From: Prostheceraeus crozeri
Taxonomy: Eukaryota > Platyhelminthes > Polycladida > Euryleptidae
Length of the DNA: 64,000 bases
Direction: 5' to 3'
Assembly (NCBI GenBank): GCA_907163375.1
Contig: CAJQUW010010425.1
Coordinates: forward strand, 1 to 64,000
The notes beneath the pieces are model-generated. The model searched no databases. It was not told the origin of the DNA and worked only from the letters and a program-made list of their open reading frames with translations. Numbering within the stretch: position 1 is the stretch's first letter; each line of letters opens with the position of its first letter. This document shows, piece by piece, positions 49,461 to 61,331 of the stretch. Position numbers and translations under genes: made by a program.

Positions 49461-52400
49461 TGGCGACCCAGCTCGGAAGTATTCGACCACCTGCAAACTT
49501 TCTGATTACATCAAGTTCACCTATTCAAGATACAGAATTCTACATCGAGGAGTTAGAGCTTTACCTTGCTGCTATTGCTGCAGACAAATTTACCGAATCA
49601 CGCCGAACTGCGATAGTGTTGAACATTCTCGGACCATCCTGCAGAAAATTACTTTCCGCCGCAGGCTCACCTTCGTGTGTTTCGGATGTTTACAAACTTC
49701 TACGTTCATTATTTCCATCGGCTCCTTCTGTCACGATTGCAAGACAGAATTTCAACAATCGTCGACAACATCCTACAGAATCGATTGTTGAGTACTTCGC
49801 TGAACTATCGCTTCTCGCATCGAAATGTGACTACGGTACTATGAAAGACGATTTAATGAAAGATAAATTGATCCTTGGTGCGACTGATACGATCAAAGAG
49901 AAACTGATATTAGAGCAACCAACGTCGGTACAGTCAGCGTTGGAAATTGCCCGTCGCATTGAAACGATACAAGGTGAGCTGAACAACAATAACCTCATTC
50001 GACCTGTACATGATAGTTCTGACTTATCTGTGAATAAGCTTTGCCTTTCTGAGAAACCTCATACACAGGGTAGGTCTTCTTTTCTTAAAGAATCTAAGAA
50101 ACAGAATTCTTTTTCTAGTAATACTAAGCGTACTGATGCAAGACACCAAAGAAGTTTTAGCGAACGCTATTGTTTTAGGTGCGGTGCGTACGATCATGTT
50201 GCGAATAGCCCTAATTGCCCGGCTATCGGGAAAGATTGCATGAATTGCGGAAGGAAAAATCATTTCTCTCGCGTGTGTTTTCACACTTCGTCTAAAAATG
50301 TTTACCATATCAATTCCTTATCCAATTCCGCTACTGAATTTCGCACAATTGAAGTTACTACTGACAAACGTAATGCGAGTAGCAAAAGTTGTTCTCCTAA
50401 ATTCAGTTATGTGATCGATACAGGTACTCCGATTACGATTCTTCCGAAAGTTGATTTTCTGAAACATTTCACTACTAGAGACCTGAAGAGATGCAATGAC
50501 CAAATATTTGATTATTCCGGAGGAAACATTAAGGTGTTAGGTCAGATTGAAATGAAACTGTCATGGAATAACAGAAATACTTTTGAAACAGTGATTGTTA
50601 CCGAAAGTGGAAAGGCTCTATTAGGTCTGAAGGCATTCGAAAACTTGCATGTTTACACTCTCTGGCAGGTTAACTCCGTATCTGCTAATTGTAAGCCTAA
50701 ATTCAATCACAAAGTAGCGCTTCGAGATGATATCATTCCAGTAAAACAGAAAATTCGCAGAATTCCATTAGCACTTAGAGATAAAGTGAAACAAGAACTT
50801 AACCAAATGGAGCAAAAAGATATCATAGAAAAGGTTGATGAAAGTGAATGGGTTTCAAACCTTGTAGTAGTACAAAAGCCTAATGGAAAGGTACGACTCT
50901 GTTTAGACTTGAGAGATGTGCATAAAGCTATCATTATTGATGGTTATCCTTTACCTTTCTTGGAAGAAATTTTCTTGAAAGTGCGAGACTGTTCGAAGTT
51001 CTCAGTTTTAGATTTGCAAAATGCTTTTCTACAGCTACCTCTGCATGAAAGTAGTAGACACATTACTACCTTTGTCACCCAAGATGGATTGTATAGGTTC
51101 AAAAAAGTTCCTTACGGACTTGCTTCCGCTCCAGGAGTGTTTCAAAAGTTGATGATGACAATTTTAGGTGACATGCCTGGAGTTCAGTGTTATCTCGATG
51201 ACATAATTATAGCAGGAAATACTCAGGAACAACACGATCAAAGATTACACACGGTTCTTAGCAAGATAGAAGCCGCAGGATTCCACATCAACAAAGCAAA
51301 ATCGCAGATTTCTCGCGACACATTACGTTTCATGGGTCACGTTATTTCAAAAAATGGCATCGAGCCAGATCCGAATAAGGTTGAAGCTATAGTCAATTCG
51401 CCTCCGTTGAAATCTTCTTCCGAAGTAAAATCCTTCCTTGGACTAATCAGTTATTACGCAAAATTCATTCCATCATACTCAGACTTGGCCGAACCATTAC
51501 TCCGTCTTACTAGGAAGAACGTTCCTTGGACATGGGATAGTCATACTCAGGATGCTTATGATAGGCTGAAGCAGGTTGTTACTGAAAAAACTACACTTTC
51601 AATCTTCAATCCAGATTTGAAAGTACGTACTGAAGTACAAACCGATGCAAGTGATACAGGATTGGGTTGCGTTCTCTTACAGTATGACGAACATAATAAA
51701 CAAAAAGTGATAGCCTTTGCTTCTCGTACGCTAACTCCGGCAGAACGTTCGTATTCTGTTATTGAGAAAGAAGCCTTAGCGATATCTTTTGCTGTCAAGC
51801 GTTGGAAAATATTTCTATGGGGACGTACATTTGATATTCAAACCGATCACAAACCTTTAGTTTCCATCTTCACGAAACGTGATACCCTTCAAGTCAATTT
51901 GCGTATCGCTCGTTGTGTTACAAATCTTCTTCCGTTCACTTACAACATTCATTATTGTAAAGGTTCTGAAAACTGTATTGCAGATTTTCTTTCAAGAGCT
52001 AGTCTTTCTGGTGACGATTCAAAAACGAACTCTTTAGACACCTCTTCACAGGAGCTTATTACGATCAACTCTATTTTCACTACAGGGACTATTTCTTCTT
52101 CTGATTTTAAGAAACATGTACAGGTCGACAGAGAGGTTCTTGTTCTTCAGAAATTCCTGAAAGGCCAATCATTGACAACGGAAGAAACTACATCAATGGC
52201 GCCATTCCAGGCCGTGAAACATGAACTCTCAATCAGTGATGGATTGGTGTTTCGTGGCCCAGATCGGCTTGTTCCTCCACAAGCGTTGCGACGAAGGATT
52301 ATCGAAATAGCGCATGAATCCCATCAAGGAATCAATCGAACGGTAGACCAAATCTCAATGGACTTCTGGTGGCCTTCAATCAACAAAGATATTCGTGATT

Positions 52401-53098
52401 ACATCACTCAATGCAACACGTGTGCATCGTCCAAGAAAACAGCCAAATTCTTTTCCGCTACGGTGATACCGACAGATTCTCCAGATTCTCCATGGCATAC
52501 GATCGGTATGGACATCGTAGGACCTATGGCTTACCTGCCTTCTGCGAAACGTTATGCAGTTACAATCATGGACTATCATTCGAAGTTCCCTTTCGTGTAT
52601 TTCGTCTCGGACATAACCAGTGAGCGTATTATTAACATTCTGTCTGATCTATTTGCCATAGAAGGATTCCCGAAAACCATTGTGTCGGACAATGGCCCTC
52701 AGCTGACGTCTACGGAGTTTGAATCATACCTTGCTTCCCACGACATACGTCACCATCGAACCCCAGTTTTTCATGCCCAAGCAAATGGGTTGATAGAGCG
52801 ATTCCATCGCACATTGAAGTCTCAACTGGAAATCGGTGTATCCCATGGTATCAAATGGTATTCATACGTACAGAAATTCCTTGCTAATTATCGTTCGACT
52901 CCTCACACTCATACCTACCTGCTCGGCGATGGTTGCCCATGGCATGTGTCACGCTTGTCAAAATTGCGGGGAAGTGGATCGATTTCAGGACATCCGATCG
53001 GTGGAGCCCCAGTGGGCCAAAGTGCTCAAACTCGGAGATATCCTCAACGCTGTGTTCAACCTCCTGATCGTTACATTTTAAACTCGTTTAATCCGTAG
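49460..53098 (+). CDS. Ty3/Gypsy gag-pol polyprotein, single frame
   Basis: 1212 aa from ATG 49460 (MATQLGSIRPP). Gag with two zinc knuckles, CFRCGAYDHVANSPNC (unusual spacing) and CMNCGRKNHFSRVC, about residues 237-275; protease YVIDTGTPITIL about 320; reverse transcriptase with LQNAFLQLPL and YLDDIIIAG about 579; RNase H with TDASDTGLG about 728 and DHKPLVS; integrase with the zinc-binding HESHQGINRTVDQI ... CNTC about 952-990 and Asp/Asp/Glu in GMDIVGP, VSDNGPQ and LIERFHRTLK. No stops. After the YRST segment the C-terminus is short and lacks the usual linker, going straight to RYPQRCVQPPDRY, so a C-terminal deletion of the integrase is possible. Confidence 0.95.
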   Translation: MATQLGSIRPPANFLITSSSPIQDTEFYIEELELYLAAIAADKFTESRRTAIVLNILGPSCRKLLSAAGSPSCVSDVYKLLRSLFPSAPSVTIARQNFNNRRQHPTESIVEYFAELSLLASKCDYGTMKDDLMKDKLILGATDTIKEKLILEQPTSVQSALEIARRIETIQGELNNNNLIRPVHDSSDLSVNKLCLSEKPHTQGRSSFLKESKKQNSFSSNTKRTDARHQRSFSERYCFRCGAYDHVANSPNCPAIGKDCMNCGRKNHFSRVCFHTSSKNVYHINSLSNSATEFRTIEVTTDKRNASSKSCSPKFSYVIDTGTPITILPKVDFLKHFTTRDLKRCNDQIFDYSGGNIKVLGQIEMKLSWNNRNTFETVIVTESGKALLGLKAFENLHVYTLWQVNSVSANCKPKFNHKVALRDDIIPVKQKIRRIPLALRDKVKQELNQMEQKDIIEKVDESEWVSNLVVVQKPNGKVRLCLDLRDVHKAIIIDGYPLPFLEEIFLKVRDCSKFSVLDLQNAFLQLPLHESSRHITTFVTQDGLYRFKKVPYGLASAPGVFQKLMMTILGDMPGVQCYLDDIIIAGNTQEQHDQRLHTVLSKIEAAGFHINKAKSQISRDTLRFMGHVISKNGIEPDPNKVEAIVNSPPLKSSSEVKSFLGLISYYAKFIPSYSDLAEPLLRLTRKNVPWTWDSHTQDAYDRLKQVVTEKTTLSIFNPDLKVRTEVQTDASDTGLGCVLLQYDEHNKQKVIAFASRTLTPAERSYSVIEKEALAISFAVKRWKIFLWGRTFDIQTDHKPLVSIFTKRDTLQVNLRIARCVTNLLPFTYNIHYCKGSENCIADFLSRASLSGDDSKTNSLDTSSQELITINSIFTTGTISSSDFKKHVQVDREVLVLQKFLKGQSLTTEETTSMAPFQAVKHELSISDGLVFRGPDRLVPPQALRRRIIEIAHESHQGINRTVDQISMDFWWPSINKDIRDYITQCNTCASSKKTAKFFSATVIPTDSPDSPWHTIGMDIVGPMAYLPSAKRYAVTIMDYHSKFPFVYFVSDITSERIINILSDLFAIEGFPKTIVSDNGPQLTSTEFESYLASHDIRHHRTPVFHAQANGLIERFHRTLKSQLEIGVSHGIKWYSYVQKFLANYRSTPHTHTYLLGDGCPWHVSRLSKLRGSGSISGHPIGGAPVGQSAQTRRYPQRCVQPPDRYILNSFNP

Positions 53099-53226
53099 CT
53101 ACTTCGTAAACTTTCAGCTACTGTTTCCGTTTCTATTTACTCTCAGTCATGAGAACTTACGCGTTTTTCATCTATTTGTTATCTGCTTTCGATATACCCC
53201 TATGTTGTAAATTTTTAGGGGGAGGG

Positions 53227-53404
53227 TGTTGAGATAGGATTTCCCTAGGAGATACGAGTGCTCTCATTGGACGAAGAGAGACGAATCGTGTGTGCGCTTA
53301 CGCCCGGTTGTCTGACGCTGTATGTACGATGAGACACCTCTTACGAGCCTGCGAATAAAGATGTCTGCTTACTGTGCGTTCTAACTCTGACTCCTATTAC
53401 AACA
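53227..53404 (+). repeat. 3' LTR, 178 bp
   Basis: Identical by eye to 49283-49460; preceded by a purine tract and followed by the ATAAT duplication. Confidence 0.96.
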
Positions 53405-53481
53405 ATAATCATCCAGCCACTCTCTCAGTTCTTCTTTGTACGTTTACAACGAGCGCATGACGACTTTCTCTACCTGTCAGA

Positions 53482-54195
53482 GTGAGTATAAAAAGATAGC
53501 TTGAAATACATGATATAAAAGGATAAAAAATATAACCTGTTAATCCAAAATTTTGTCAAATTAGTGTACAATAAATCCATCTCCAGCAGTGTTCGGTGCG
53601 ATTACTTGTTTCAAATGCATGAGTAAGCAAACATTAATTATGTACTTAACAGTTGCGTCGGCGCTAATGCAGATAGTGCATTGAATTAAATTACCATATA
53701 CATGCACTGTACATACACTGACGTAAATATTTTATTCCAGTGCGCGAATCGCTTTAGGATGACGAGTAGTCATAAGAGTAATGCTGAGTATCACTGGAGC
53801 AGTGAATATTCCTGTAGCGCCAAGACACGATATAAATATGATCTAAGCATCAAGAACCGGGAACATGAAAAAACGCGAACCTCGTGAGGAGATGGTTACT
53901 GCATGCAGGCAGGTGAAATATTTAGTCTAATGTAAGCTACATACTAGACATAAAAAGAACAGATAGTGTATGTGGGTAGCCTGTTAGTTATTCCTAATAA
54001 TACAAAATTCCTTCAACATAGGGTCTTTAAGTAAAGTTTCGTTATTAAGTAAATACGGGAGTGTTTTATAGTTATCTCAACCTAACCTAGGCAAGAATTT
54101 CTATTACGTTAATAAATTGATTTCTTGATATATTTTAGCTGTTTCATACTATTTTCATGTAAAGGTATTACACAGTTCTACTTTGTCCTACAAAG
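53482..54195. other. Intron-like sequence of the C19-like gene
   Basis: Starts with GTGAGT and ends CAAAG; AT-rich. Contains an acceptor-like TTTATTCCAG at 53740 with a 49-codon frame, not supported as an exon because its joined frame hits TGA. Confidence 0.45.
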
Positions 54196-54669
54196 GTCCA
54201 TCGAAATTTGTGGAGTTCCTTACGCACTATCTGCTGCAATCATTGTGGAAGGTGGAGACAATAACTCCCACTGTAAGTAGAGAATATGACCAGCATGCGC
54301 GTGACTATTGGAGAATCTGCGTGGTTTAGCATTTGCAGGTTCTATTCTTCGCTTGCATTTTTACAAAACTTCTGTTTTACATCATAATTTTACACATACA
54401 TTATTCTAATATAATGATATTGATAATAATTGATTGATCACTTGTTTCCGCTTTATTAGACGTCATTTCCTGTGGTGCATTTGTCAGAGCATGTCTATGA
54501 TCAGCATGTGATCACCAGGGACCAACTTCTAATGCCTGAAACATGACACACGCTTAAATTTTTTTCAGATATGACTTATGCTTTCTCCGGCCAAACCTCC
54601 TACAGAATAAGCGATACATTAATTGGGCGAGTTGACCTTGATACACCGGATATAAGAAACCAAGTCGGC

Positions 54670-54997
54670 GTAAGTATTCACCATTTCAATAATCAACCAC
54701 CTAAGTATTAGTAGTTAAAAGGTGGTGCACACAAAAGTAGGCAATAGAACTATTGCTTGAAACCAGAAAAGTAGCATCAATTGCAATTGTGGAGAAACAA
54801 CCAGGTTACACCAGGGTACAGACCTAATGTGGATGGATTCGGATTTAAAATGGCTGTAAATTGTAATTCTTTATTAGTGAGAAAGAGATCGCTTTTCCTT
54901 ATTTCACGAGTGCAATAGCATGAAATGTTCATGTCAGTGAAAGGTCAGTCGTTCAGTGTTCGCCCATAAATAAGCGAGCCCTCCTAATAGTGAAAAC
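54670..54997. other. Intron start downstream of the last C19-like exon
   Basis: Begins GTAAGTATTC. No exon visible before the hAT end at 54998. The gene may continue beyond the hAT element. Confidence 0.4.
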
Positions 54998-55010
54998 CAG
55001 GCCCGTCGCG

Positions 55011-57594
55011 TCAGGGGGGGCCAGTGGTGCCAGGCCCCCCCAGATGGCTTTTGTGCCCCCCCCAAATCTTGTTGAGCATGGCTGCAGGCAATAATCATTC
55101 ATGGTCATGCACTCATGAGTAAACAAAAAGGAGTCACAAGAGAATTTGAGATTGTATGAGAAGTTTGACAATTTCCATCATCTTCCTGTCTTTCCTTCTC
55201 CTTGTTTCTCATTCCTAGCCTACGTGTACTGTACCTGCTAGGTGAATTCATTCAAACACGACGTGGGGCAATCGTGATTATGTCATTAATGACAGCCGAA
55301 GTAAGTGAAACGCGCTGTCAGCGCCGTTTGCTTGGATCTGAGCTTCATAATTCTTTGTGAGTTTTTGCACTAAATTGGGCTGTCAGTTTCGCACGTATTA
55401 CAATTTTGCTTACATTACCCGAACAAGAAATGGTCAATGCATTTGCCGCCTTTTATCAAGAACATGGTCTGAAGCAAGGCGAGTCAAATTGATAAAGCGA
55501 GCATCGCTGTGGACTTCCTGCTGAGTGATAAATCGTCTGGAGATTTTGGGATGCAAAGCCGAAGCCCGGAAGCTGTTTAATCCATTATCAAACAGAGTTC
55601 CAGGTGAGTCTTGATCCGTGCGCACATGTTTATAACTGTACATTTTCCAATCAACATGCTTAAAACCGGCTTCTTGCATCTCATTTGTTCGCCAAGGTGA
55701 TTTATTAACGTTCGAGTTATCAATTTATTATCCTGACGACTTGTGACTTGACTTCACGATACGTACATTGAACTGATCATACAAGTGCATTATCTACAAA
55801 CAGTCGGATTTAAGTTTTTAGTAAGTGTAGCCCCAAACATGAAAAATATTGAACTTCCAATTCAATGAAATGATGAAATCTCATTCAAAGTCGGTGATGC
55901 AATTTACAGTACGGAGCAACCTCCACAGCGGCACCAGAGCCCTGTCGCTGCGTCGTTTCTGGCAGCAGATTCGACTTACTTCGACGTGACAACCCCCGGC
56001 CCCGGGAATCACTCCTGGGTGGTTGTCTTTGGCGGGAATGCGTTAGAGTAACGCTGAACGAAGCAGTCGAAGGAAGAAAAACTCATGGGCTTAGATACAT
56101 CACTGACTTGGCCATTAGCAATAGGATGTCCCCTAGTTAGGTTGGCCCACTCAATAATTTAGTCTGACTTTTCCGCCCCTACCTTGTTCGGATGACCTGT
56201 CTGGGTGTAGTGTTGAATGCAGCGACTTCGACAGTCAGTGAATCTAGCAGGCACCCTGATCGGACTAGCCATCTGAGAAGGACCGGCCTGGTGGATGAGA
56301 CGGGAGTTTAATGCATCATTCAATTCGCCAGCAGCTCCGATCATGAGATGATGGTTCCATCTCATCTTGGAGGTAGCTAGTTTAGGAATAGGGACCCAAT
56401 ATATATCTACACAGATTACACACACATGCATCTGCAAACACGTACGACTGAAACTTGAATGTCTGCATTCATTGTTTCAACCAAAATATTGATCAATTTG
56501 CATTTTGTTGACATGCATCCTACAAATGATAGCAAATAAATGACATCGGAAAGTTAATGCAGAGGTGAATGTCAAGTGAGCTGCAATGAATGATCAATGA
56601 GCCCATAAAGATGGAATGAGTATTTATGCAAAAACAAAATAAAAATGTGACAGCAAAAAATAATGCGACAATTGAATTTCTCGAGTTCGTCGCTGTTTCT
56701 TTTGAAACATTTTGGAAGAAATCTTTACACAAAAAAGTCATGTAATCTTCAAATGTAATTTCCCGTGGAAGATGTGGCTCAATTTCAGCTAATGTTCTCA
56801 GAATATTGTACATTTGCAATTTTTGTTGAATGCCGAGCCCCTTTAGTACATTAAGTCTATATAGGCTATTGGAACAGGGCCATTGAATGACCGTGATTTG
56901 TAGGGCTGTGTGCTTCCACACCTTGAAGAACTGATGCACCGGCATTTGACCATAGTGCAAGGTCAAATAAGAGGTTATTCAACAAATAGGTCCAATTCAT
57001 GTCGGTGGATGTACAATTGCCATGCTACATCAACTGCAGCATGCGTTTGTGGAAAAATTCATGCGTCTCTTTGGTCCGAGTAGATTTACATGTAGCTTAT
57101 TAGAAACCTAGTTGGTAGATCTAGCTCACTCAATTGGCATGCCTGTGTCCTGCGTGGCAACCACTGTGTAGTAACTCGAAGTGCTTTTGAACCTGAGGAG
57201 TGAAAATGCTTTCTATCTTGACTTTTCGACATGCTTGGATCATCAGTCCGCTCAATAACATAATAGAGAAGATCACAAATCACTTCACTTTCCTGAGCGA
57301 CATGAAGCATCTTGATATGCATTAGCAGAAATTGTTCTATAATCACTTACATGCACACTAGGTGTACCGTCCAAAGAACTGGTGCATGCGAAAAGCAGTG
57401 CACCGGTGCACCGTGCAGAGCCCTAATTTTTGGTCAACTGATAAAGAGACGAGTTCCAAGGGGAGCTGCTTCTCATTTTCTCAGGATGCATGTAATGCTC
57501 TATAAAATTAATATCTACTGCACGACATGCGTTCATGCATTAGTCATTATAGTTTCTACTTATGGTCTTTCAGAGTTTGACGCAAAAATCTGAG
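55011..57594. other. hAT internal sequence without assigned gene
   Basis: Some open frames on the minus strand (56520-56966, 148 aa; 57086-57346, 86 aa) read into each other's region, with EVICDLLYYVIERTDDPSM; I cannot assign them and see no start or splice support. 55930-56400 is GC-richer (CAACCCCCGGCCCCGGGAAT) and looks like an unrelated repeat insertion. An acceptor-like TCTTTCAG at 57565-57572 suggests a 5' untranslated intron. Confidence 0.4.
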
Positions 57595-60520
57595 ATGAAG
57601 CGCAGGAGGATTTCTGGAAATGGTTCTACCCTTTTGAATTATTTTTCAAAAGTTAGAAAAGAAGACACGGGCCACGCCTCAATTCCTGAATCGACGCAAA
57701 AAGAGCTTGCAGCCTGCGATTCTGTGCCTATTTCGGTCACTGAAGACACGAACACGGACCGCACCTCCAATCCTGAATCGACGCAAGCAGAGCTTGCGGT
57801 CTGCGATTCTTTGTCTACTTCGGTCACTGAAGACATGCACCATATTTCCAGTAAGTTCACACATGATCATGGATTCTCAATGTATGCCTGATATCTATTT
57901 GATTAGAATATATGATAATAATCAAAATAAATCTTCATGAAATTAGTAAAAAACTGTAATTGAATGCGAGGTATCATGGCGAGAAATAGAGTAGCCAAGC
58001 AATGTTGCTTTGCATTTGTAGCTTTTCAGTAAAATATCTTTTTGTTGATATTTCTGTAAACCCAAAAAATTAACAGATTTTACAAAACACGAATTTTTAT
58101 GAAACGATGGGCTAATTACTCAAAACTATCGGACCTTGAGAATGATTGGACTTCATGTAAGTTCGGCATTTGCTTCAGAGCGGCGTTCATTCGAAGAAAT
58201 GGGGGGTTATGGAGCACATTCAAATAGTGACTGACCAAATGCTTCTAGAGACTCAATGATAATGATTTTAATCAGCACATTTGAGAAAATGGTCAAGTGA
58301 ATATTCTTATAGTTATTCTTCTTGCATTTCAGATGTGCAGTTGAATCAAAAATCGACGACGAAATCTTCTTCATGTGAAGCTGTCGCTATTATTGATGAT
58401 CTAGGACGGTTGGATGGTGAACCAGCACAGCCTTCACAGACAGTTTATTTTCCGAAGCAGTATGGCAGCCGAAAACGAGACTTTCATTCCAACTGGTTTC
58501 GAGGGCGTGAGTGGTTGGAGTATTCGCTGTCCAAGAATGCGGCATTCTGTTATTGCTGTAGACATTTTAACCGCAGTCATAGCGACCCCTACTTTACCAC
58601 AATTGGTTATTCAAATTGGCAGCATGCACTAGATCGGATGAAAGGCTTTTCAAAGCATGAGACCTCAAAGCTTCATTTAACTGCAATGGCCTTATGGAAA
58701 GAGCGACAAAGACGTGATCAAGATGTCCAGCAGGTGTCTACTCTATTGTTCGACAAACAGCTTGAGAGGAATAGATACTATGTGAAGTCGATCTTCGAGA
58801 TTGTCCAGTTTATTTGCCTCAATGAGCTTCCTCTTCGGGGAGATGGATGCGCGAGTGCATTGTCACTGGACGACGAAAATGACTCTCAGCCGTCGGGATT
58901 GTTTTTCCGATTATTTGAGTACACCTTAGTCAAGGACAAGCTGTTGAAGGAGTACTACGAAACTATTCCGAGAGTTGCGTCGTACACATCAGTTATGATT
59001 CAAAACGAAATAATCGACATCTTCCGGAGGGTTGTGGTTGACCATGCTGCAAAAGATATCAACACCGCTGATATTCCTTTCTTCACACTGAAAGCAGATG
59101 GTACTCGTGATGCACAGAATGTGGAGAATATCTCAGTTGTGGTGCGCTTTGTAAAGGACGGTAGTGTGCGTGAGACTTTAGTTGATATGACATCAACCAA
59201 AAAGTTGGATGCCATTTCATTAACTGATGTTCTGCTATCTAGCTTGGAAGGATGTGGAATTGATGCCTCACGAATGTTGACCCAATGTTATGATGGCGCA
59301 AGCGTCATATGTCAGGGAAGAAAGGAGGTGTCCAGAAAATAATGCAGGAGAAACTTGGAAAGGAAATTCCGTACGTCCATTGTTTCAACCACCAGCTGCA
59401 CTTGGTTATTGTTCATGCCATTGCGGAAAATCCCCATGTTGAAAAATTCTTTGGAACTTGCAACAACATCTACAAATTTGTACAAGGCCCAAAAGTGTCA
59501 GAGTTGTACGCTGGAACAAAGTTTTCTCGCTTGTTGGATCAGCGTTGGAGTGGACATCAATCCACCAATAACAGTATTATTCAAAATTGGCATCACCTGG
59601 TCGACATTATGGAACATTGTGAGGCACAAGCCAATGACTCCAACATATGTGTTCAAGCTGGTGGTTTAGCAAAAATGATTCAGAAGTACCGCTTCATGTT
59701 CATAGCTCATGTTATTCACAAGCTGCTAGACTTGATTGCTCCGGCTGACAAATACCTACAACCGCGTGATTGTGATGTCGAACAAGGAATAAGGGGAAGA
59801 TTGATAAACATCATCCGTGAAGAAATATTGGCAATTCGCAATGACATTGACCTTCATTTTACTGCGATCGATCAATTGGTGAGAAATGACTACGATTTGT
59901 CACCCGATGATTCAAAGAGAACACGAAAGCTGCCGAATGCTCTTAGCAATAGCATCATTCTCAATTCAATCGGTTCGAATAACGACAGTGATAGACAAAT
60001 TTTCATTGAAATTTTAGACAATGTCATTGGTGAGCTTGACGCCCGCTTTGGCGAGAGAAATAGTGAAATTTCCTCTTCATTATCAGCATTATGGCCCTCG
60101 AATCCACACTTCATGGAATCAAAGTATCTACAACCTCTTGCAAGCATGCTCGGACTTACATCAGCCCTTGAGACTGAATCTGTTGTTGCAAAAGCTTTCT
60201 TATTGAAAGAATTTGATGGGACAAAACACAAATGTTTCAGTGACCTTTGTGCATTATTGCATCCTTTACGATCTGCTTTTCCAGATGTGTACACATTGTT
60301 CGCAGGAGCTTCTACGTTTGGAGCTAGCACTGCAGTGTGTGAAGCCTCATTTTCGACTCTCACTCGAGTACTGACTCCTTATCGGCGCTCTATGACCCAA
60401 AAAAGGAAAAGTAATTTAGTGATTTTGTCCTTCTTGGCGACATACACTCATTCCGTTGACTTTGATGAGCTTTTAAAAATGTTTTCTGCATCAAAGAACA
60501 GGCGGCTTCAATTGTTTTGA
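57595..60520 (+). pseudogene. ZMYM1-like hAT transposase, two exons, one frameshift
   Basis: Exon 1 57595-57850 (MKRRRISGNGSTLLNYFSKV, nuclear-localisation-like start) with donor CCA|GTAAGT; exon 2 from 58333 after TTGCATTTCAG; phases fit (1+2). Exon 2 has the TTF-type zinc finger (FRGREWLEYSLSKNAAFCYCCRHF ... H), then the RNase-H-like core (FTLKADGTRDAQNVENI, with acidic residue; TQCYDGASVI), and a frameshift near 59306 (open frames 58281-59342 and 59309-60520). The second part has CFNHQLHLV and, at the end, the hAT dimerisation region (CEASFSTLTRVLTPYRRSMTQK). Normal length; one lesion. Confidence 0.85.
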
Positions 60521-61318
60521 AGCATACAGCTGCCGAAGTGCAATGTTTTGACAATTGCTTTTTGTTATTATTGTCTTGTAATTATAGTCACATAATGCAT
60601 ATACATCTAATCTGGCCAGTATAGGGTTCTTCTACAGTATACTGTATCTACAGTATGCAGGTGATAGCATGGGCCAACGTGCTGCAAAACAATATGCTGG
60701 TGCGCTCATGAGTCATAAATAAAAATATGTGAATGATGTTCCTTTTGATATTCAAACACATGGATGTGGGTGGTAGTCATATGTGAAATGCATTTGAGCA
60801 TAAATAGTATCATGAACGCATGAACTTGCCCATGAAGAATCTTTTCGAGGACTAAACAAAACTAAGCATGAATGTGAGAGAATCGCTTGTGACAGCTAGG
60901 ATGATGAACAGATCAAGCACTTGTTCACTTGCGTTGTATTCTACTTTTCATGAGACCCTTCCTAGCTTACAAAACATGACCTAAGAAATGGGCATAGACA
61001 TCGGATTATACAATGTAGATAACAATGTGTGTATTAGATAGGCAGTGTCCGGTCTACTCCTAGAATAGTGTAATCCGATGTTTATGGAAATGGGCCTTCT
61101 AGGTTTTGTAGATCTATCAGTGACTGCGATAATTAACACATGTAATGCCGAATATTAATCAATAATTACACATGACGCTGTCGATGGAAATGATCCTATG
61201 TCGTGTCGGTGAAGTGACCCACGATCATGCTTTCATCAGCAGTCAGTTAAACTTTTTTCGCCAGCCATGTTGTAAATAAATGGGTCCACCGGTGCCCCCC
61301 CCCCAGGTAGAGAGGCCG
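60521..61318. other. hAT 3' internal noncoding region
   Basis: No gene. A small inverted repeat (GACATCGGATTATAC / GTGTAATCCGATGT) at about 60996-61085 could be a nested short element. Ends in a C-run before the right TIR. Confidence 0.4.
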
Positions 61319-61331
61319 CGCGACGGGCCTG

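Larger units (their letters stand above)
49283..53404 (+). mobile_element. Complete Ty3/Gypsy LTR retrotransposon
   Basis: 4122 bp: 5' LTR 49283-49460, gag-pol 49460-53098, polypurine tract AGGGGGAGGG (53217-53226), 3' LTR 53227-53404. LTRs begin TG and end CA and look identical. Target duplication ATAAT at 49278-49282 and 53405-53409. Identical LTRs mean recent insertion. Confidence 0.97.
48378..54669 (+). pseudogene. Ubiquitin-specific-protease-like (C19) gene, exons disrupted by Ty3 element
   Basis: Exons too short for long frames but linked by exact splice signals and phases. Exon 48378?-48466 (RTANDIRCAVCGHHT); exon 49055-49155 (NQDTLTLTDCLEIYQLPEEL, donor GTAAGT); exon 49226-49282 continued at 53410-53481 (YVCDGCGQRG ... 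QFFFVRLQR, donor GTGAGT); exon 54196-54272 (CGVPYALSAAIIVEGG); exon 54569-54669 (HYMTYAFSGQTSYRISDT, donor GTAAGT). Phases match at each joint. The order, C-x2-C pairs of the finger, TLTDCL box and the His box (NNSHYMTYA) fit ubiquitin-specific proteases; the N-terminal catalytic Cys box is not seen. The Ty3 element sits inside the third listed exon, so the transcript is broken unless spliced or absent from other alleles. A further frame at 53741-53887 has splice signals but contains stops. Confidence 0.6.
54998..61331 (+). mobile_element. hAT-family transposon (ZMYM1-type), 6.3 kb
   Basis: Perfect 13-bp terminal inverted repeats CAGGCCCGTCGCG (54998-55010) and its complement (61319-61331), each followed inward by a G/C homopolymer (AGGGGGGG; CCCCCCCC). 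Transposase gene with one intron inside. The 8-bp flanks (GTGAAAAC, AGGACGTC) do not match, so no target duplication is visible: either decayed or the ends have recombined. Confidence 0.75.

Noticed and set aside
53702..53887. Extra exon of the C19-like gene
   Set aside because: Has an acceptor site, but the joined frame hits a TGA; direct splicing of the flanking exons fits phase better.
56520..57346. Minus-strand frames in the hAT element as a second gene
   Set aside because: No recognised domain, start or splice signal; only mentioned in the internal region entry.
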